DNA of 64,000 bases, from assembly GCA_005880985.1 (NCBI GenBank), contig VBIQ01000005.1, forward strand, positions 1-64,000. The letters run 5' to 3'. Both the position numbers and the translations under genes were made by a program. Positions 24,556 to 33,592 of the stretch are shown here, in pieces. Each line of letters starts with the position of its first letter. Position 1 is the stretch's first letter. The stretch is from Chloroflexota bacterium. Lineage in GTDB: Bacteria > Chloroflexota > Dormibacteria > Aeolococcales > Aeolococcaceae. Under the pieces are notes generated by a model. It was not told the origin of the DNA, made no database searches, and worked only from the letters and a program-made list of their open reading frames with translations.

Positions 24556-26016
24556 TCAGAGCGTGCTGCTCGCGGTTGCGCCGCGGCCGAAGACACGACG
24601 CAGGGCGACGCGGGCGGCGTGGTATCCGCACATCCCGTGCACCCCCGGACCGGGCGGCGTCGCCGAGGAGCACAGATACACTGTCCGGTCGGGAGTCGCG
24701 TAGGGGACGGCGGCGAGCACCGGCCGGAAGAAGGTCTGCAGCCCGCTGAAGGCACCGCCGGCGATGTCGCCACCGATGTTGTTGGCGTTGCGGGCCTCGA
24801 GCTCCGCCGGTCCCGTGGCCGCCCGGGCCAGCACCCGGTCGCGAAAGCCCGGGGCGAAGTGCTCGATCTGCCGCTCGATCGCCTCGCTGAAGTCGCCGTC
24901 CCAGCCGAAGGGCACGTGCGCGTACACCCAGAAGGTGTGCTTGCCCTCGGGCGCGCGGGTGGCATCGAACAGGCTCGGCTGAGCGGCGATGAGAAACGGC
25001 GGATCAGGCAAGCGGCCGGTGGTCGCGGCGGAGAGCGCGGCGGCGATCTCCTCGAACGAGGCGCCGATGTGAACGGTGCCCGCGCGACTGCAAGTCTCAT
25101 CCGTCCACGGCACCGGCCCGTCCAGGGCGAAGTCGAGCTTGAACACGCCGGGGGCATGCCGGTAGCGGCGCAACCGCTCGAGATATCGGGTTGGAAGGCG
25201 CCGTCCGGCGATGGCCTCGACGTTCCACGGCGCCACATCGAGAAGGTAGGCGGAGGCGGCCGGCAGCTCGTCGAGTGAGCCGACGCGCACGCCGGTGACG
25301 ATCTCGCCGCCGAGCGCACGCAGGTACGAGGCGAGCGCATCGGCGATGCTCTGTGAGCCGCCAAGAGGGATCGGCCAGCCGACCGCGTGCGCCGCGAGCG
25401 CGAAGAGCATCGCGGTGCCGCCGGTCGCCGGGGAGGTGAGCGGAGCGATGGCGTGGGCGGCGAGGCCCGCGAGCAGCGCGCGGGTGCCGGCACCGCGCAT
25501 GCGACGCGCGAGCGTGGATGCCGGAAGGATGCCGATCACGCCGAAGCGGGCGAGCAACAGCGGATGGCGCGGCATGGTGCCGAGGACTGGGCGAAGCGCC
25601 TCCGCGGCCAGCTCGTCCCAACGGTCGGCGAACGGGCCGACCAGCCGCCGGTATCGACCGCCGTCGTCTGCCAGTGAGGCGGTCGTCTCGTCGATTGAGC
25701 GTGACAGCACCGCTGCGGACGCCCCCGGCAGGGGATGGGCAAGCGGCAGCTCCGGCTGAATCCAGCTCAGCCCGTGCTCGTGCAGCGGGAGCGACCGCAA
25801 CACCGGTGACCCAGCACCGAGCGGATGAACCGCCGAGCAGATGTCGTGCCGAAAGCCGGGAAGGGTGAGCTCGCCGGTCTGCGCTCCTCCTCCCACAGTT
25901 GGTGCCGCCTCGTAGACTCGGACCGCGAGACCGGCACGGGCCAGCGTGATCGCGCCAACCAGCCCGTTCGGTCCACCCCCCACAACGATTGCGTCGATCC
26001 GTTCAGCGACTGCCAT
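24556..26016 (-). CDS. FAD-dependent phytoene-desaturase-like oxidoreductase
   Basis: This is a 486-residue flavoprotein. The N-terminal dinucleotide-binding motif is IVVGGGPNGLVGAITLARAG followed by the acidic end VYEAAP. The 'GGTAMLFALAAHAVGWPIPLGGSQ' block and the C-terminal 'LCSSATPPGPGVHGMCGYHAA' are typical of the PYROXD2/CrtI-like NAD(P)-binding oxidoreductases. The substrate may be a lipid or isoprenoid, but no carotenoid genes are adjacent. The ATG at 26016 fits the Rossmann motif with 8 leading residues. It is divergent from the membrane esterase and upstream of the lipase-maturation-factor gene in one operon. Confidence 0.85.
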   Translation of the reverse strand: MAVAERIDAIVVGGGPNGLVGAITLARAGLAVRVYEAAPTVGGGAQTGELTLPGFRHDICSAVHPLGAGSPVLRSLPLHEHGLSWIQPELPLAHPLPGASAAVLSRSIDETTASLADDGGRYRRLVGPFADRWDELAAEALRPVLGTMPRHPLLLARFGVIGILPASTLARRMRGAGTRALLAGLAAHAIAPLTSPATGGTAMLFALAAHAVGWPIPLGGSQSIADALASYLRALGGEIVTGVRVGSLDELPAASAYLLDVAPWNVEAIAGRRLPTRYLERLRRYRHAPGVFKLDFALDGPVPWTDETCSRAGTVHIGASFEEIAAALSAATTGRLPDPPFLIAAQPSLFDATRAPEGKHTFWVYAHVPFGWDGDFSEAIERQIEHFAPGFRDRVLARAATGPAELEARNANNIGGDIAGGAFSGLQTFFRPVLAAVPYATPDRTVYLCSSATPPGPGVHGMCGYHAARVALRRVFGRGATASSTL

Positions 26017-26137
26017 GAGCGGAGCGTGCCACGGCGCACCTCCCCACGGTTCGCCCGCTCGAGCACCCGGGCGAGCCGGTTGTCCTTCCCACCAACGGCA
26101 CCAACCGCGCCAAACGCGCGAAAGGACGAGTATCGCA

Positions 26138-27571
26138 ATGCGTGGACGGCTCAGACAGCGGGTGCGGCCCGCCTGGCCGCGGTTCGGCCGGCTTCGCCCG
26201 ATCGCCACCGGCGCGGCCACGCTCGCAGCATGCGCAGGTGCGGATCGCCTCTGGGGTCCCGCGCTGCGCGACTGGGTCGTCGGGCTGGGGATGGACGGCG
26301 AGCGCGCCGCCCTCATCGCCTCCCTGCTCGTTGCCGGTGGGGCGGCGCTGCTCGCCTCGGCGCTGGCCGGCATCGTCGGGGCACGCGCGGGCGCCGCCCT
26401 CGGCTTCCTCGCCATCGGGCTGGGGCCGTTCCTCTGGCGGGCGGCCCACCTCGAGACCACTCCCGGCCTGCAGGCCTCGCGCGACCTGCAGGGGTGGGTG
26501 CTGCAACCGCTCGGCATGCTGCTCCTCGCCGCGGTCGCGGTCATCGCCGGAGCCGCCATCGGCGATCGTGTCCGGGTCGACGTGCGCACGCTGTGGCGGT
26601 CGCTCCGACGCAGCCGATGGCGCTGGGTCCCGGTGGCCGTGGTGGCGGCGGCGATCCCGTTCGCCGGCGCGGCCGCCGCCAACGCTCTGCAGAACGGACC
26701 CATCGGGTCGCTCTACAGCTATCGCGATCCGCAGCCGGCTCGCGCCGCGGGCCCCGTCGGCGCGCGCGAGACGGTGCAGGCGTCAGGGACGCGAAGCCGC
26801 ATCGACCATATGACGGTCGGCGGCCGCTCAGTGCTGGTCTATCTCCCCGCGGCCTACGCGGCGGATCAGCAGCGGCGCTTTGCCGTGGTGTACCTGCTGC
26901 ATGGCTTTCCGGGAACGGTCGATCAGTGGCTGGGGAGCGGCGCACAGGTGCAGGGTGTCCTCGATCAGGTCATCGCCGCCGGGACCGTTCCCCCGCTGAT
27001 CGCGGTGATGCCCGACGGCAACGGGAGCGTGTCCGCCGACAGCGAGTGGGGTGACACCGCGCGCGGCGACCGGGTCGAGGACTGGTTGGTCCGTGACGTC
27101 GTCCCCGCGCTCGACGCCGGGTACCGAACCCGTGGTGCCGAGTTCCGCGGCATCGCCGGACTGAGCAGCGGTGGCTTCGGCGCCCTCAACCTCGCCATCC
27201 GCCATCCCAGCACCTTCCGCTGGGCAGCCAGCTACTCCGGCTTCCTCCTGGCCCGGCAGGACATCTTCGGCGCCGCCTGGCGTGCCAACAGTCCTCTCCT
27301 CACCGCGCCGTCGGTACCGCCTGCGATGCGCATGCCGCTCTTTGTCGTGACCGGCAGCGACGAGCAGAACTATCTCGGCGGCGCCCAGCGGTTCGCCACC
27401 CAACTCGGCGGACTCGGCTGGACGGTCGACGTCGAGGTCGTCCCCGGTGGCCACGGGTGGGAGACGTGGCGAGCCGAAATGGTGCGGAGCTTCATGCAGC
27501 TGGGGCAGCTGTGGGGCAGTCCGACGTCGGCTTCACCGGCAGGCGTCCCGGGGCCTCGTCATGGCAACTAG
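26138..27571 (+). CDS. Membrane-anchored esterase (putative esterase family, alpha/beta hydrolase)
   Basis: This protein has 477 residues. The first ~215 contain about four hydrophobic segments (for example ALIASLLVAGGAALLASALA and WVPVAVVAAAIPFAGAAAAN). The C-terminal half is an alpha/beta hydrolase of the PF00756 esterase/mycolyltransferase type. It has YLLHGFPGTVDQWL, PDGNGS, the nucleophile elbow GLSSGGFGAL (Ser near residue 343) and the catalytic His in VPGGHGWETW. The catalytic domain should face outward and act on lipid or glycan esters. AAAGGA lies upstream of the ATG at 26138. The last 11 bases overlap the DUF2156 gene. Confidence 0.82.
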   Translation: MRGRLRQRVRPAWPRFGRLRPIATGAATLAACAGADRLWGPALRDWVVGLGMDGERAALIASLLVAGGAALLASALAGIVGARAGAALGFLAIGLGPFLWRAAHLETTPGLQASRDLQGWVLQPLGMLLLAAVAVIAGAAIGDRVRVDVRTLWRSLRRSRWRWVPVAVVAAAIPFAGAAAANALQNGPIGSLYSYRDPQPARAAGPVGARETVQASGTRSRIDHMTVGGRSVLVYLPAAYAADQQRRFAVVYLLHGFPGTVDQWLGSGAQVQGVLDQVIAAGTVPPLIAVMPDGNGSVSADSEWGDTARGDRVEDWLVRDVVPALDAGYRTRGAEFRGIAGLSSGGFGALNLAIRHPSTFRWAASYSGFLLARQDIFGAAWRANSPLLTAPSVPPAMRMPLFVVTGSDEQNYLGGAQRFATQLGGLGWTVDVEVVPGGHGWETWRAEMVRSFMQLGQLWGSPTSASPAGVPGPRHGN

Positions 27572-28559
27572 CGCGGGCACGGCTGTCGCCGCCGACACCG
27601 AATGCATCGAGGCGGCACGGCTGCAGTACGGCGTTGCCCACATCTCGTGTTTCGCCGGCTCCCACGACAAGCGCGCCCTGCTCCTCCACAATGGCGGGGT
27701 CGTCGCCTACCGCGTCTGCATGGGCGTCGCCGTCGCCGTCGGTGACCCGCTGTGCGCGCCCAGCCAGCAGGCCGACGCCATCACCACCTACGCAGCGGAG
27801 TGCCGCGCCCGGCGGTGGGTGCCCTGCTTCTATCAGACCGATCCAGCGCTGCGCGACGCCTACCGACGGGCGGGTCTCGCCATGGTCAAGTTCGGCGAGG
27901 AAGCGATCGTCGACGTCGACCACTTCACCCTCGACACGCCGTCCCGGGCCAACCTGCGACGCGAGGTCGGGCGCGCGCATCGCGCCGGTCTCGACGCAAC
28001 GGTGATGCCCTGGCCGGATCGCGACCAGGAGATCTGGGCGGAGCTCACCGAGGTGTCGGATCGCTGGCTGGCGACCAAGGGAGGCCGCGAGATCGGCTTC
28101 TCGCTGGGACGCCTGCGCGACGTCGTCGACGCCCGAGGCCGGCTCACCCTCGTGCGTGACCAGAGCGCACGGGTGCACGCCTTCACCTCATGGGTCCGGC
28201 TCGGCGCGGACGCGCTCGCCCTCGACCTGGTGCGCCGCCGCCCTGACGCTTCGGGGGGTGCAGCCGATCTGGCACTCGTCGCCGCCATCGAGGAAGCTCG
28301 CCGGCTCGGGATCCGCTCGGTGTCGATCGGCGCGGTGCCCTTTCGCGACACCGTCGGCGACGCGCCCGATGGCGTCGTGGCGCAGAGAGTCCGGCGCCTC
28401 GTCTACGCGCACGGCGTGGGCTCGTACCGCTACCGCAGCCTCGCCCACTTCAAGGACAAGTTCGCCCCGCGGTGGGTCACCCGCGACATCGCTCTGCCCC
28501 GCGGACGAGCGGGGGTGACCGCCCTGGCCGGGCTCACCCGGGTGCACCTGACCCCGTGA
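27561..28559 (+). CDS. DUF2156 / phosphatidylglycerol lysyltransferase C-terminal domain protein
   Basis: This 332-residue protein consists of the GNAT-like double domain found at the C-terminus of MprF and LysX. Visible blocks are 'VVAYRVCMGVAVAVGDPLC', 'FYQTDPALRDAYRRAGL', 'VKFGEEAIVD', 'RRPDASGGAADLALVAAIEEA' and 'YRSLAHFKDKFAPRW', the usual end. In MprF this domain moves an aminoacyl group from tRNA to phosphatidylglycerol. There is no membrane flippase half here, so it acts as a stand-alone domain. Start ATG 27561 overlaps the esterase gene by 11 bases, which suggests translational coupling and a shared lipid-modification role. Confidence 0.82.
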   Translation: MATSAGTAVAADTECIEAARLQYGVAHISCFAGSHDKRALLLHNGGVVAYRVCMGVAVAVGDPLCAPSQQADAITTYAAECRARRWVPCFYQTDPALRDAYRRAGLAMVKFGEEAIVDVDHFTLDTPSRANLRREVGRAHRAGLDATVMPWPDRDQEIWAELTEVSDRWLATKGGREIGFSLGRLRDVVDARGRLTLVRDQSARVHAFTSWVRLGADALALDLVRRRPDASGGAADLALVAAIEEARRLGIRSVSIGAVPFRDTVGDAPDGVVAQRVRRLVYAHGVGSYRYRSLAHFKDKFAPRWVTRDIALPRGRAGVTALAGLTRVHLTP

Positions 28560-28568
28560 CGGTCGATC

Positions 28569-31500
28569 TCAGAAGAGGGTGACGTCGTCGAAGAGCGTGT
28601 AGGTGGGATCCGCCCCGTAGTTGTCGTCGTGGCTGATCAGGGTCAGCGTGTAGGAATGGCCTGCGGTGACGCCGGCATTGACCACGGTCCAGCTGTTGGT
28701 GGTACAGATCTTGGCGAGGATGGTGCTGGTGGTGGCGGTCGTATTGTCCCGGAGGGTCGCCGTCGCCCAGTCGTAGGTGATGGTGTCGGGACAGGTTTCC
28801 TGGTAATAGAAGCTGAGCGTCGTGTTCCCGCTCGGGACAGTGAACGTCTGGGCGATGCTGCTGTCGCCGCTGGTCGCCGACGTGGAGCCGAGGCGCGCCG
28901 CGTTGGTACCCGAGTGGGCGCCACTGTTCACCACCGAGGTCGAGGCGCCGGCGGGCGTCCAGCCGCTGAGGCTGCCGGTCTCGAACCCGCCGTTGGTGAT
29001 CCCTGACGGGGGCGGGGGCGGGGGCGGCGGGGCTCCGAGCGTCACGTCGTCGAAGAGAGTGTAGGTGGGATCCGAACTGAAGTTGTCGTCGTGGCTGGTG
29101 AGGGTCAGCGTGTAGGAGTCGCCGGCGGTGACGCTGGTGGTGACCTGGGTCCAGGTGTTGGTGGTGCAGATCTTGGCGAGGATGGTGCTGGTGGTGGCGG
29201 TTGTGTTGTCCAGGAGGGTCGCCGTCGCCCAATCGTAGGTGAGGCTGTCGGGGCAGGTTTCCTTGTACCAGAAGCTGAGCGTCCCACTACCACCGGAAGC
29301 CGTGAAGGTCTGCGCGATGCTGCTGTCGCCATTGGTCGCCGAGGTCGATCCGAGGCGCGCCGCGTACGTACCTGAGTGGGCGCCACTGTTCACCACCGAC
29401 GTCGAAGCGCCGCTGGGCGTCCAGCCGCTGAAGTTGCCGGTCTCGAACCCGCCGTTGACGATGCCACCGCTGGGCGCTGCGTTGACGGTGAGCGAGACCG
29501 TCGTGCTGTGAGTCGCCGCCGGCCCGGTGCCGGTGACCGTCACCGTGACCGTGCCGGTGGCCGCGGTCGACGAAGCTGTGAAGGTCAGCGTCGAGCTGCC
29601 GCCTCCCGCGGTGACGCTGGCCGGGTTGAAGCTCGCCGTCACCCCGCTGGGCAGCCCGGTCGCGCTCAGCGACACCGATTGGGCCGCGCCACTGGTCAAT
29701 GCCGTGGAGACGGTGCTGGTCGCGGTGCTGCCCTGATTGACCGTCACCGGGCTGGTGGCGCTGATCGAGAAGTCACTCGGGTTGACGGTCAGCGCGACCG
29801 TGGTGCTGTGGGTCGCCGACGACCCGGTGCCGGTGACCGTCACCGTGACCGGGCCACCGGTGGTGGCCGTCCACGAGGCGGTGAATGTCAGCGTCGAGTT
29901 GCTGCCTCCCGCGGTGACACTGGCCGGGTTGAAGCTCGCCGTCACCCCGCTGGGCAGCCCGGTCGCGCTCAGCGACACCGATTGGGCCGCGCCACTGGTC
30001 AAGGTGGTGGAGACGGTGCTGGTCGCGGTGCTGCCCTGATTGACCGTCACCGGGCTGGTGGCGCTGATCGAGAAGTCACTCGGGCCAGCGGTGACGGTCA
30101 GCGAGACCGTGGTGCTGTGGGTCACCGACGATCCCGTCCCGGTGACCGTCACCGTGGTCGTGCCGGTGGTCGCCGTCGCCGAGGCGGTGAAGGTCAGCGT
30201 CGAGTTGCTGCCTCCCGCGGTGACGCTGGCCGGGTTGAAGCTCGCCGTCACCCCGCTGGGCAGCGCGCCGGTGCTCAGCGACACCGACTGGGCCGAGCCG
30301 CTGGTCAGCGTCGTGGAGACGGTGCTGGTGCCGGTGCTGCCCTGAGTCACTGTCACCGGGCTGGTGGCGCTGATCGAGAAGTCGCTTGCCGTGACGGTGA
30401 GCGTCACCGTCGTCGTATGGGTCGCCGACGGCCCGGTGCCGGTGATCGTCACCGTGCTGCTACCGGTGGTGGCCGTCGCGGTGGCGGTGAAGGTCAGCGT
30501 CGAGCTGCCGCCCGATGAGGTGATGGGATTGGCGCTGAAGCTCGCCGTCACTCCACTGGGCAGCGGGCTGGTGCTCAGCGTCACCGTCTGCGCCGAGCCG
30601 CTCGTCAGCGTGGTGGTCACCGTGCTGGCCCCGGTGCTGCCCTGGTTGACGTTGACCGGGCTGGTCGCGCTGATCGAGAAGTCGTTCGCCGGAGCGCTGA
30701 CGGGAAGCGACACGTCGTCGAAGAGCGTGTAGGTCGGATCCGCCGGATAGTTGTCGTCGTGGCTGAGCAGCGTCAGCGTGTAGGAGTGGCCGGCGGTGAT
30801 GGCAGCGGGACTGCTGTGCACCCAGGTACCGCTGTTGCTGCAGGTCTTGCTCAGCAGCGTGCTGCTGCTGCTCGACGTATTGTCCTGGAGGGTCGCCGTC
30901 GCCCAGTCGTAGGTGATTGTGTCGGGGCAGACGATCTTGTACCAGAAGGTGAGGGGACTGCTCCCGCTGGGCGCGGTGAACGTCTGCGAGATGCTGCTGT
31001 CACCGCTGGTCGGCGAGGTGCTGCCCACCATCGCAGCGTAGGTGCCCGAGTGGACGCCGATACTGCTGGTGACGATCGACGTGGTGCCGGCCCTGGTCCA
31101 GCAGCTGAAGTCACCGGTCTCGAACCCTCCGTTCCCGATCCCTCCCGAGGCAGCGGCAGGGCAGTTCACCGTCAGCGTGACCGTGGTGCTGTGGGTCGTG
31201 GTCGACGGCGTTCCTGTCCCGGTGACCGTCACCACGTACGAACCAGTGGGCGTCGTGGGCGCGGTGCTGATCGTGAGCGTCGAGCTGCCGCCCGACGTGA
31301 TGGGGTTGGCGCTGAAGTTCGCAGCCGCCCCGCTGGGCAGCCCGCTGGCGCTCAGCGTGACCGATTGCGCAGAGCCATTTGTCACCGCCGTCGAGACGGT
31401 GCTCGGTCCGCTGCTGCTGCCCTGGGTGGCGCTGACCGCACCGGGATTGGCGCTGATCGAGAAGTCATTCGCGGGCGGCGGCGCACCGCAGCCGGTGAAC

Positions 31501-33092
31501 TTGAACGAGCCGATCCGCGTCTTCCAGTTGAAGGCTCCGTTGGAGGGGATGTACTGATTGACGTACCAGAACGTGCAGTCGTCGCTGGGGTCGACCGCCA
31601 TCGCGGTGTAGTCGCCCCAACGGCTCAAGTGCTGCCCGCTCTGTGAGCCTCCCCCGTTGATGATCGTCCCCTCCCCCTGGGGCATGGTCCCCGCCGGATC
31701 GCTCGGCAACCGCCCCGCGTAGTGGATCTCGGGGTGGAGCGAGCTGCCGCTGAGGCTGAAGCCGAGGCCCATGTCGCCGGAGTGGTCCATGGCGATGCTG
31801 CCCATCCAGCGATAGTTGGAGTCAGGCGCGTAGGTTCCCTGTTGATTGATGGTGAGGCTGCTGCCGGCAACGCGCAGCTCGTACCAACGCACCCCGACAG
31901 AGCTGCCCGCGGTGATGCTGTGATTGACGACCAGGGCCTCGTGGTCGCCGAAGTTGCGGTAGGCGAGGCGGTACATGAGCCGGTCGGCGAGGGAATCGAG
32001 CTGCTGGCCGGTGCCGGTCTGGGGAATGCAGGTGCCGCCGCTGCATGCCTGCGTAAAAGCGGCTGTGCTGAGGGTGGCCGGACCGGTCAGGGTTGTATTG
32101 GCCGGTGTGGTCCAGTCGGTGTGAAACTTCCAGTACGCGAGTTGGCTGGCGGCTGCGCCGAGGGCGACGATGTAGTTGGGCGCTCCGGCCGGCGGCTGCT
32201 GCGAACCGTCGATGTCAGACGGCAGCAGGCCTCCGTAGCTGGTGCCGAGGTTGAAGCATTGCTGGGTGGCGGCCGCCCCGGACAGCATCTTGGTCCGGTC
32301 GTAGGCGCACACCCAGCCACCGCTGAAGGTCGTCCCACCGGCGAACATGTTGAAAGTGGTGTAGTACGCGTCGGGCCAGACCGACAGCTTCGGGTAGTCG
32401 GGGAAGTCGGAGTACTGGAATGAGTAGCGGTTGTAGCTCCCGGTCGGATCTGGGCTGGTGGAGACGGCCACGCACTGCAGGTAGGGCGTGGTGGTGACCG
32501 AGAACTGGCTCACCACCCAGCGGTCCGCGATCGGGTCGTACTTGACGGTCGGGTCGCCGTCGTTGTTGGTCTGGCAGCCACCCCCGAAGCCGCTCCAGAG
32601 CGTGTTGATCTGAACCGGCCCGTAGATGACGGTCCCCGACTTGTTGAAGATCGCGAAGTCGCTGTTGACGATCTCGACGATGTGGTTTGGACCGACCGAG
32701 AGGTTGCTGTCCGAAGGCGCGGAGTTGACCGTGAAGGTCCCCTGGGGACCGCTGAAGCCGTTGCCAACACCGTCGAAGTTGCTGCTCGTCGACGGGATCG
32801 CGGGAGTGAGCGAGTGTCCGCTGGTGTCAGCCGCCGGCGGGCCGCCCGACGGATGCCCACCGCCGAACTTCTTGGACGGGTGGGAGTGGCCCGGAGTTTG
32901 GGAGGGCGGGATGCTGCTGAGCGGCGGCGACGTGTCGTAGTGAGCCGCGGGGCTGACGACAGGCTGCTGCGCGCCTGGCGCCAGGCTGCTGGAGGGTGCG
33001 TTGGCGGCGGCCTCGGACCCGTAGCCGGCGGCGAAGCCCAAGGCGGTGGCGAGGCCGACAGACAGCGCAGCGAGAAGTGGACGTCGTGTCAT
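28569..33092 (-). CDS. Large secreted repetitive adhesin-like protein
   Basis: This is a 1507-residue exported protein with a signal peptide (RRPLLAALSVGLATALGFAAG). Residues ~30-100 are Pro/Ser/His-rich. Residues ~105-535 form a propeller-like domain (PSDSNLSVGPNHIVEIVNSD, YPKLSVWPDAYY). Five Ig-like repeats begin DFSIS(A/T)..V.QGS, one at ~540-650 and four at ~800-1205. Three ~145-residue carbohydrate-binding-like domains begin GG(F)ETG.(F/L)S.W and end DPTYTLFDDVxL (about 650-796, 1208-1351 and 1364-1507). No sortase signal or catalytic site is seen. It probably binds glycans or surfaces outside the cell. A -35/-10 pair lies 32 bases before the ATG. Confidence 0.8.
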   Translation of the reverse strand: MTRRPLLAALSVGLATALGFAAGYGSEAAANAPSSSLAPGAQQPVVSPAAHYDTSPPLSSIPPSQTPGHSHPSKKFGGGHPSGGPPAADTSGHSLTPAIPSTSSNFDGVGNGFSGPQGTFTVNSAPSDSNLSVGPNHIVEIVNSDFAIFNKSGTVIYGPVQINTLWSGFGGGCQTNNDGDPTVKYDPIADRWVVSQFSVTTTPYLQCVAVSTSPDPTGSYNRYSFQYSDFPDYPKLSVWPDAYYTTFNMFAGGTTFSGGWVCAYDRTKMLSGAAATQQCFNLGTSYGGLLPSDIDGSQQPPAGAPNYIVALGAAASQLAYWKFHTDWTTPANTTLTGPATLSTAAFTQACSGGTCIPQTGTGQQLDSLADRLMYRLAYRNFGDHEALVVNHSITAGSSVGVRWYELRVAGSSLTINQQGTYAPDSNYRWMGSIAMDHSGDMGLGFSLSGSSLHPEIHYAGRLPSDPAGTMPQGEGTIINGGGSQSGQHLSRWGDYTAMAVDPSDDCTFWYVNQYIPSNGAFNWKTRIGSFKFTGCGAPPPANDFSISANPGAVSATQGSSSGPSTVSTAVTNGSAQSVTLSASGLPSGAAANFSANPITSGGSSTLTISTAPTTPTGSYVVTVTGTGTPSTTTHSTTVTLTVNCPAAASGGIGNGGFETGDFSCWTRAGTTSIVTSSIGVHSGTYAAMVGSTSPTSGDSSISQTFTAPSGSSPLTFWYKIVCPDTITYDWATATLQDNTSSSSSTLLSKTCSNSGTWVHSSPAAITAGHSYTLTLLSHDDNYPADPTYTLFDDVSLPVSAPANDFSISATSPVNVNQGSTGASTVTTTLTSGSAQTVTLSTSPLPSGVTASFSANPITSSGGSSTLTFTATATATTGSSTVTITGTGPSATHTTTVTLTVTASDFSISATSPVTVTQGSTGTSTVSTTLTSGSAQSVSLSTGALPSGVTASFNPASVTAGGSNSTLTFTASATATTGTTTVTVTGTGSSVTHSTTVSLTVTAGPSDFSISATSPVTVNQGSTATSTVSTTLTSGAAQSVSLSATGLPSGVTASFNPASVTAGGSNSTLTFTASWTATTGGPVTVTVTGTGSSATHSTTVALTVNPSDFSISATSPVTVNQGSTATSTVSTALTSGAAQSVSLSATGLPSGVTASFNPASVTAGGGSSTLTFTASSTAATGTVTVTVTGTGPAATHSTTVSLTVNAAPSGGIVNGGFETGNFSGWTPSGASTSVVNSGAHSGTYAARLGSTSATNGDSSIAQTFTASGGSGTLSFWYKETCPDSLTYDWATATLLDNTTATTSTILAKICTTNTWTQVTTSVTAGDSYTLTLTSHDDNFSSDPTYTLFDDVTLGAPPPPPPPPSGITNGGFETGSLSGWTPAGASTSVVNSGAHSGTNAARLGSTSATSGDSSIAQTFTVPSGNTTLSFYYQETCPDTITYDWATATLRDNTTATTSTILAKICTTNSWTVVNAGVTAGHSYTLTLISHDDNYGADPTYTLFDDVTLF
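29488..30700 (-). repeat. Four near-identical ~300 bp coding repeats
   Basis: Four tandem units encode the DFSISATSP...QGST Ig-like modules of the adhesin. Long stretches are almost the same between units, for example around 29617-29700 and 29917-30000. Repeats this similar can recombine or collapse in assembly. Confidence 0.85.
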
Positions 33093-33124
33093 GCAGTGTG
33101 CGCTGGTGAATGCCAGCGGCGCCC

Positions 33125-33153
33125 AGCCTAGCCGGGGCTGTGCGGATCAGCAA
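33125..33153 (-). promoter_or_regulatory. Promoter of the adhesin gene
   Basis: On the minus strand TTGCTG (33148-33153) and TAGGCT (33125-33130) are separated by exactly 17 bases and lie 32 bases before the ATG at 33092. This is the best sigma-70-type promoter in the window. Confidence 0.6.
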
Positions 33154-33194
33154 CCCGACAACTGTAAACGTCGGTAAATCGTTTCCCGATCGCG

Positions 33195-33530
33195 TCAGAG
33201 AACGGGGAGGCGGTGCTCTCCTCCGTTCCCGCCAGCCGAGAGCGGGGCCATCACGACCAGGACCCCCAGATTGAGCGTTGCGCGTGAGCGGACCGGGTCC
33301 ACTCTGTGCGGGAGGGGGACATCCGCTTCCCATGCGCCCACCTGCCAATCGCGCCGGTGATAGCGCTGGCTCTCCTGCGGGTACTTGCACTCGGCACGCA
33401 GGCGCATCGACTCCGACGTCAGCACGACCTCGACATGTTGCGGATGGGCGCCGGGGATGGGGACCACGACGCTGAGCTGCCCGCTTCCCTCATACACGTT
33501 GATGGGCGGGACGGATGGCTCGAGGCTCAC
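33195..33530 (-). CDS. Hsp20/alpha-crystallin-like small heat shock protein
   Basis: This 111-residue protein looks like a bare alpha-crystallin domain with short flanks. VYEGSGQLSVVVPIPGAHPQHVEVVL and the 'YHRRDWQVGAWEADVPLPHRVDP' stretch match the strand order of Hsp20. The C-terminal 'ATLNLGVLVVMAPL' replaces the usual 'AxxxnGvLxvxlPK'. Such proteins hold unfolded proteins. The GTG start at 33530 has AGGAGG 7 bases upstream. It lies 62 bases downstream of pyrD on the same strand, probably as a separate unit. Confidence 0.75.
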   Translation of the reverse strand: MSLEPSVPPINVYEGSGQLSVVVPIPGAHPQHVEVVLTSESMRLRAECKYPQESQRYHRRDWQVGAWEADVPLPHRVDPVRSRATLNLGVLVVMAPLSAGGNGGEHRLPVL

Positions 33531-33592
33531 GGACTGACCTCCTGCGTGGGCGGCTCCTCACCTCATCATAAGAGGCGGTCGTCAGCGTCGGC

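Noticed and set aside
28629-29375. Plus-strand open frames with repeated 'GVAGGDAG' type text
   Set aside because: They are the reverse complement of the adhesin repeats.
29488-30700. CRISPR-like repeat array
   Set aside because: The repeats are ~300 bp, contiguous and in frame with a secreted protein; there are no short repeats with unique spacers and no cas genes.
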